Assembly (NCBI GenBank): GCA_003952965.2
Contig: CM025850.1
Coordinates: forward strand, 39,209,584-39,273,583
Direction: 5' to 3'
Length of the DNA: 64,000 bases
DNA from: Morella rubra
Taxonomy: Eukaryota > Streptophyta > Magnoliopsida > Fagales > Myricaceae
The position numbers and the translations under genes are program-made. The stretch's first letter is position 1. Each line of letters opens with the position of its first letter. Shown in pieces: positions 61,194 to 64,000 of the stretch. The notes under the pieces were generated by a model. It did no database searches. It saw nothing but the letters and a program-made list of their open reading frames with translations, and was not told where the DNA came from.

Positions 61194-64000
61194 TCAGTTA
61201 GACCACACATGAACCAGACCATGACGGTTACCAGTATATATCTCATTCCGCTCTTCATCATAGAAAAGGGCAGTAATGTTTTCCAGAGCCTCAGCTACAG
61301 TGCTTCTCACCCTGTAAGGATCCTTCTGCCCAGCACTGCTGCTGCACTCATCGATCTTGGGACTGCCGCTGGTCACATTTATTTTCGCTAGGCATTTCCC
61401 AGTCAAGATGTTACTTATATTGATAGACCCGGCTGCATCAAAAAGCAAAATATGAGGCAACTGTTCAAGTCCCCACCCACTTGAAAGTATTTTTCTCCTC
61501 ATCAAATACTGATAAACTAACAACTCTGATGCCATCTCCATTTTCTTACAAAGGTGAAAAATGCAGAAATGGAATAAATGAGCCCACCTCCATTCTCATC
61601 AAGAAAACAAAAGCTGGAAAATTCAACTAAATAAGCACAGCTCAGAATTTATGAAGTTGTCCAAATAAAACCTTGCAGTTGCAGGAATACCTAGCTAAAG
61701 CCCACGACACAAAGAGGATCGTCATAGACCACAGTGGTAGACAAATAACTCTTAGCTAAAACTCAGTTGGTTGCGTTAGATGCACCAAAAATGAAACTGA
61801 CCTAAATCAATCAGAAGTGCACAACCGCAACTGACTGTTGAAATAGCTACTCAAGTTACTTGGATTAGTGCACAGTAAGCCTTGAAGCAAAAACAGAGCA
61901 ACTGTGTACAGTTCTCAATTTCATCTATTAATCGGCAGATCAGCTGGGTCTAGAGCTGTGCAAGACCAATTTGCATTTCTGGTCAATCAGAATCAAGTGT
62001 AATATGGCTACCCAACTAGTAAGGAAAGCAGATCCCAAATGGACCTCAACAGAATGCGACTAATAGCTACAGATCAAATTGAACGGTTGGGGAGCCAGAA
62101 GGATAGGCTCCCGCCTTACTTGGTACTTTTTTCCTCCTCTATTCTGGGGTTATTGGGCGGAAGTGCTAGAGTAGGACCATCCCCTCCGACTCATTTTTAT
62201 AGTTTGCACACTTACATCTCTCGAAAATAGTTTCACAGGCAATCATACATCACTAGATGATTCAACTAAGCTAAAGGGGACCTTTGTGAGCTCTAGTCAT
62301 GAATATAGGGCCTTCAGAGAATTACCACTTCCTTCCATCCAATGATCTTCAGAATCCGCATTGCAATAAGATATGATAAGATCCTGATCACTTGTAATAT
62401 ATATGTTGTTTGTGTTGCAGTCTGGATGCCAAAGAAGGTGATCCTCAAATGAAGTTACAAGCTCCCCACGAAAGTTCCAAACAGCTACGGTTCGATTTCT
62501 GAATGTTAGAAACAACTGGTTCTCATAAAGAAAGATAAATGCAGATGGAGTCATGAACTCAGTACTGCTAACTTCCATCAACTCAGCATTTCGAACCTAC
62601 ATTCAGTGGGAATGATATTTAAAAGGTTAGAATAATAGGAGAATGCAAGGCAACGCTGGAGAAAGAAAATGACAACTTACATCAAGAATCTGGAGATTTT
62701 CATTTTCTTGCTTGACAAGAAGCTTTTCATTGAATTGCTCTATGAAGTCCACTTTCTTGTTTCTATGAAGTAGATGATTGAATGATTTGAGAACTGTGCC
62801 ATCTTCTATTGACAGAATCTTCAGAGGAACATGACCGCTAGCTCTATCGAAAATCAATAACATGATGCCTGGACTGTACAAACAGAGTGCACATAATGGG
62901 ACAAAATGAAAACATAAGAAGCGTGATGCAAAATGTAGAAGGCAAGAATAGAGGACCCATACTCACCAATCATAACACAATCAAGCATATTCACCTACTA
63001 CATGTCCCACAGATTCCAAAGAAGAGAATTATGTGTTTACTACGATGCATCACTGGAAAAAGAACAGCAAAATCCTATGTGCACCAAAGATGGTAGTATT
63101 CTCCATTTTTTTTTATAAGTAGTAGTATTCTCCTTGATGCAAACCATAGTTACAAAGAAGCAGTGTTCACCAAGAGCAAGAGCAAGGTGCCCCATTGCCT
63201 ATTTAGCATCCAATTGTAAGTGCTGGGTATATCAGCACTCAGAGTGTCTTTTCTTGTGTGAACATAACAGCGTATTAGCTGTCATCTACAAGATATTAGA
63301 AAACCACATCCCATGAATATACCTATCAATCAATGAGCTTGCATGCTACCGGTATGTTGTATAGCCCATCGAAAAAAAGAGATTAATACAACATAAACCA
63401 CAGGAAATAGTAACCTCTTCCTTGTTACAGCCCTTAAAACGAGTGGAAAAACAGAGATATAGCAGATAGATAAACTGAAGATTTTCTGCGTCCTATATCT
63501 TGCATAAAAAAGATGAATTATGGTAGTTCTATGCAGCATAATTAAAACCCCAAGGGAATTATCACCCCATAGAGGATGACAGGAAAGTCAAGATTACCAA
63601 CTTATTTTACTGGATCTGTGGAAAATAAGAGGCCGAGATATAGCTATCTTAAAATGCCATAAGTCACATTGATAAAATGTCCGTGGAATTAGGTACAAAG
63701 CTTTGCATGAAAGAAGAGTTAGTAAATTCAAAGAGACGTGATGACTAGCAAAACTGCTTCAGAAGGGAATAGAGCAATTACCTGATCTTGATTTCTTGTA
63801 CGTGTTTATCTGATATTGAGTAAAGCATTGTATAGTTTTTCAGGTCAAACACCTTGTATATACTGGCAATATTCATTTGTAGGATTGTTAGAATCCACAA
63901 TAAGATGTGCATTGGGACATACCAATCCAAAAAGTATGAACACAGGAAAGATACCTATCTTGTGCAGAGTAGGTTAGCACCTTTCCATTAACATCATCAA
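61194..64000 (-). CDS. Plant-conserved WD40-repeat-like protein, C-terminal exons; 5' part lies off the window
   Basis: Five exons read on the minus strand: 64000-63955 (partial), 63862-63782, 62873-62681, 62596-62326, 61432-61194, all in phase, stop at 61194. The protein reads NGKVLTYSAQD, then FDLKNYTMLYSISDKHVQEI, KILSIEDGTVLKSFNHLLHR, TVAVWNFRGELVTSFEDHLL, NIYITSDQDLIISYCNADSE, INISNILTGKCLAKI, and ends EIYTGNRHGLVHVWSN. Repeating beta-strand units with V.VW and D(L/I) turns suggest a beta-propeller. I recall close Arabidopsis relatives described only as transducin/WD40 superfamily proteins (At3g54190 and At2g38630), each next to a CDKB1 gene. No molecular function is known to me; a scaffold role is a guess from the fold. 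Confidence 0.85.

Noticed and set aside
1-64000. tRNA, rRNA, CRISPR or bacterial-type operon features
   Set aside because: Looked for and not seen; no tRNA-like GGTTCGANTCC arm with a matching acceptor stem, and spliced plant genes throughout.

Overview
This is plant nuclear DNA, almost certainly from a eudicot. Genes have many short exons with GT-AG introns of 70 bp to 4 kb, the intergenic DNA is AT-rich, and there are many MITEs, hAT-like elements and LTR remnants. Every recognisable product is a plant-type protein (a CDKB, a receptor-like cytoplasmic kinase, LURP-one proteins, a cofactor-independent phosphoglycerate mutase). The species cannot be named from the sequence alone. Exon joins were made by eye from splice sites and reading phase, with no transcript evidence.

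Layout. (1) 1-12.3 kb, + strand: the last nine coding exons of ethanolamine-phosphate cytidylyltransferase (PECT1), whose 4-kb sixth intron (6923-10980) carries a 238-bp tandem repeat and two Mutator-type MITEs. (2) 13.7-15.5 kb, - strand: a two-exon LURP-one-related gene. (3) 16-29 kb: a repeat-rich accessory region built from three copies of a duplicated block. The blocks carry two intact genes for small secreted 12-cysteine peptides (20761-21226 and 25004-25442), a third copy reduced to its signal-peptide exon (28368-28446), and decayed 3' fragments of the neighbouring kinase gene. (4) 29.3-34.5 kb, - strand: a complete six-exon PBL8/RIPK-like receptor-like cytoplasmic kinase, the apparent source of those fragments. 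(5) 34.5-39.9 kb: transposon-rich spacer. (6) 39.9-40.6 kb, + strand: a second LURP-one gene, most like LOR8. (7) 40.7-47 kb: spacer with a 1.45-kb hAT-like element. (8) 47.3-51.8 kb, + strand: cytosolic-type 2,3-bisphosphoglycerate-independent phosphoglycerate mutase, 9 coding exons plus a 5'UTR intron. (9) 53.3-55.3 kb, + strand: a B1-type cyclin-dependent kinase (PPTALRE). (10) 58.1-60.0 kb, + strand: a type-1 protein phosphatase catalytic subunit. (11) 61.2-64 kb, - strand: the C-terminal half of a plant-conserved WD40-like protein running off the window.

The housekeeping genes belong to unrelated pathways: phosphatidylethanolamine synthesis, glycolysis, G2/M control and dephosphorylation. 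From memory, PECT1, a LURP-one gene, a WD40 gene and CDKB1;2 also lie close together on Arabidopsis chromosome 2, so the backbone looks like an old conserved gene block. The accessory part, with the Cys-rich peptides, LURP-one genes and receptor-like cytoplasmic kinase, has a stress or defence flavour by family membership only. The most interesting local feature is the triplicated Cys-rich peptide and kinase-tail block.
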